Below, piece after piece: positions 6,531-6,787 of a stretch of 6,787 nucleotides of DNA. A program made the position numbers and the translations under genes. Every line of letters starts with the position of its first letter. The stretch's first letter is position 1. The notes below the pieces were generated by a model, which was not told the origin of the DNA, made no database searches, and saw nothing but the letters and a program-made list of their open reading frames with translations. This DNA comes from Promethearchaeota archaeon (lineage in GTDB: Archaea; Asgardarchaeota; Lokiarchaeia; Sigynarchaeales; SOKP01), in contig JAHLWJ010000245.1 of NCBI GenBank assembly GCA_019057975.1, positions 1 through 6,787 on the forward strand, written 5' to 3'.

Positions 6531-6604
6531 TTATTAAATTATTCTTAAAAAGTCTTTCTTTATTTATTTTATGTTAGTTATATTTCTTTTATTACTTTTA
6601 TAAA
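6531..6604 (-). promoter_or_regulatory. candidate TATA boxes of the phosphoesterase gene
   Basis: Two candidates lie upstream of the ATG at 6503. On the minus strand TTTAATAA at 6538-6531 would give a leader of only a few bases. The better-looking TTTATAAA at 6604-6597 would give a leader of about 70 bases. No Shine-Dalgarno-like sequence precedes the ATG, which favours the near, leaderless arrangement. The choice cannot be settled from the sequence. Confidence 0.35.
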
Positions 6605-6759
6605 CGAAATGGATGTTGCTTGTATAAGGGTATTTTAGAAATCATATTTTTATTGTTAAACTTTCGTTCATTCACTTACAAAATTATTAAGACTCGAATT
6701 TATTTTTAAAACTTACAATTTCTATCTTTCTATTTACTTAAAAATAAAAATATGAACTC

Positions 6760-6777
6760 GATTCTATAGTTAGAATC
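6760..6777. other. perfect 7-bp hairpin near the right edge
   Basis: GATTCTA and TAGAATC form a perfect 7-bp inverted repeat around a 4-base loop (TAGT). On the plus strand it is followed by TTTATTTATT at the window end, which resembles a hairpin-plus-T terminator, but no plus-strand gene reads into it here. On the minus strand it could equally lie in a leader or terminator of an off-window gene. Confidence 0.35.
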
Positions 6778-6787
6778 TTTATTTATT

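Noticed and set aside
6597..6658. Short minus-strand frame of about 15 codons upstream of the phosphoesterase
   Set aside because: It is too short, has no start signals or recognisable product, and overlaps a candidate TATA box.
1..6787. CRISPR arrays, tRNA or rRNA genes, transposons
   Set aside because: No regularly spaced direct repeats, no cloverleaf-like GC-rich segment (which would stand out in this AT-rich DNA), and no transposase-like frame or flanking terminal repeats were seen.

Overview
The window looks like accessory or surface-associated chromosome of an archaeon, most likely an Asgard archaeon of the Lokiarchaeia type. The DNA is very AT-rich. TATA-like boxes sit about 25 bp before inferred starts, and T-runs stand in for bacterial-style terminators. 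The longest gene encodes a secreted glycoprotein-like protein whose C-terminal tail (Ser-Gly-Tyr-Asn, one hydrophobic helix, Lys-rich end) resembles the sorting or anchor tails I associate with Lokiarchaeal surface proteins. The lineage call is inference from style and needs a database search.

Layout from left to right: (1) 123-887, minus strand, ABC transporter ATPase of the ABC-2/CcmA/DrrA type with all core motifs. (2) 888-1186, a divergent promoter region. (3) 1187-2995, plus strand, a 602-residue secreted, C-terminally anchored protein built from degenerate repeats around a Pro-x-x-Trp motif and carrying 15 N-glycosylation sequons. (4) 3053-3337, plus strand, a 94-residue multi-pass membrane protein with its own TATA box. 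(5) 3428-5052, minus strand, a 12-TM ABC-2 type permease. Its first helix and the cytoplasmic segment before it are encoded in an open frame with no ATG, GTG or TTG, so the gene has either a start-proximal frameshift or an unusual start. (6) 5124-6503, minus strand, a membrane-anchored calcineurin-like metallophosphoesterase resembling the eukaryotic TMEM62 family, including an Ig-like domain. (7) 6504-6787, promoter DNA and a small perfect hairpin near the right edge.

How the genes may work together: the ATPase and permease are plausible partners of one exporter, but they are separated by about 2.5 kb holding two opposite-strand genes. The surface protein, the small membrane protein and the ecto-phosphoesterase all act at or outside the membrane. 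The neighbourhood is therefore envelope-themed, but nothing in the sequence proves a common pathway. No rRNA, tRNA, CRISPR array, transposase or integrase was seen.
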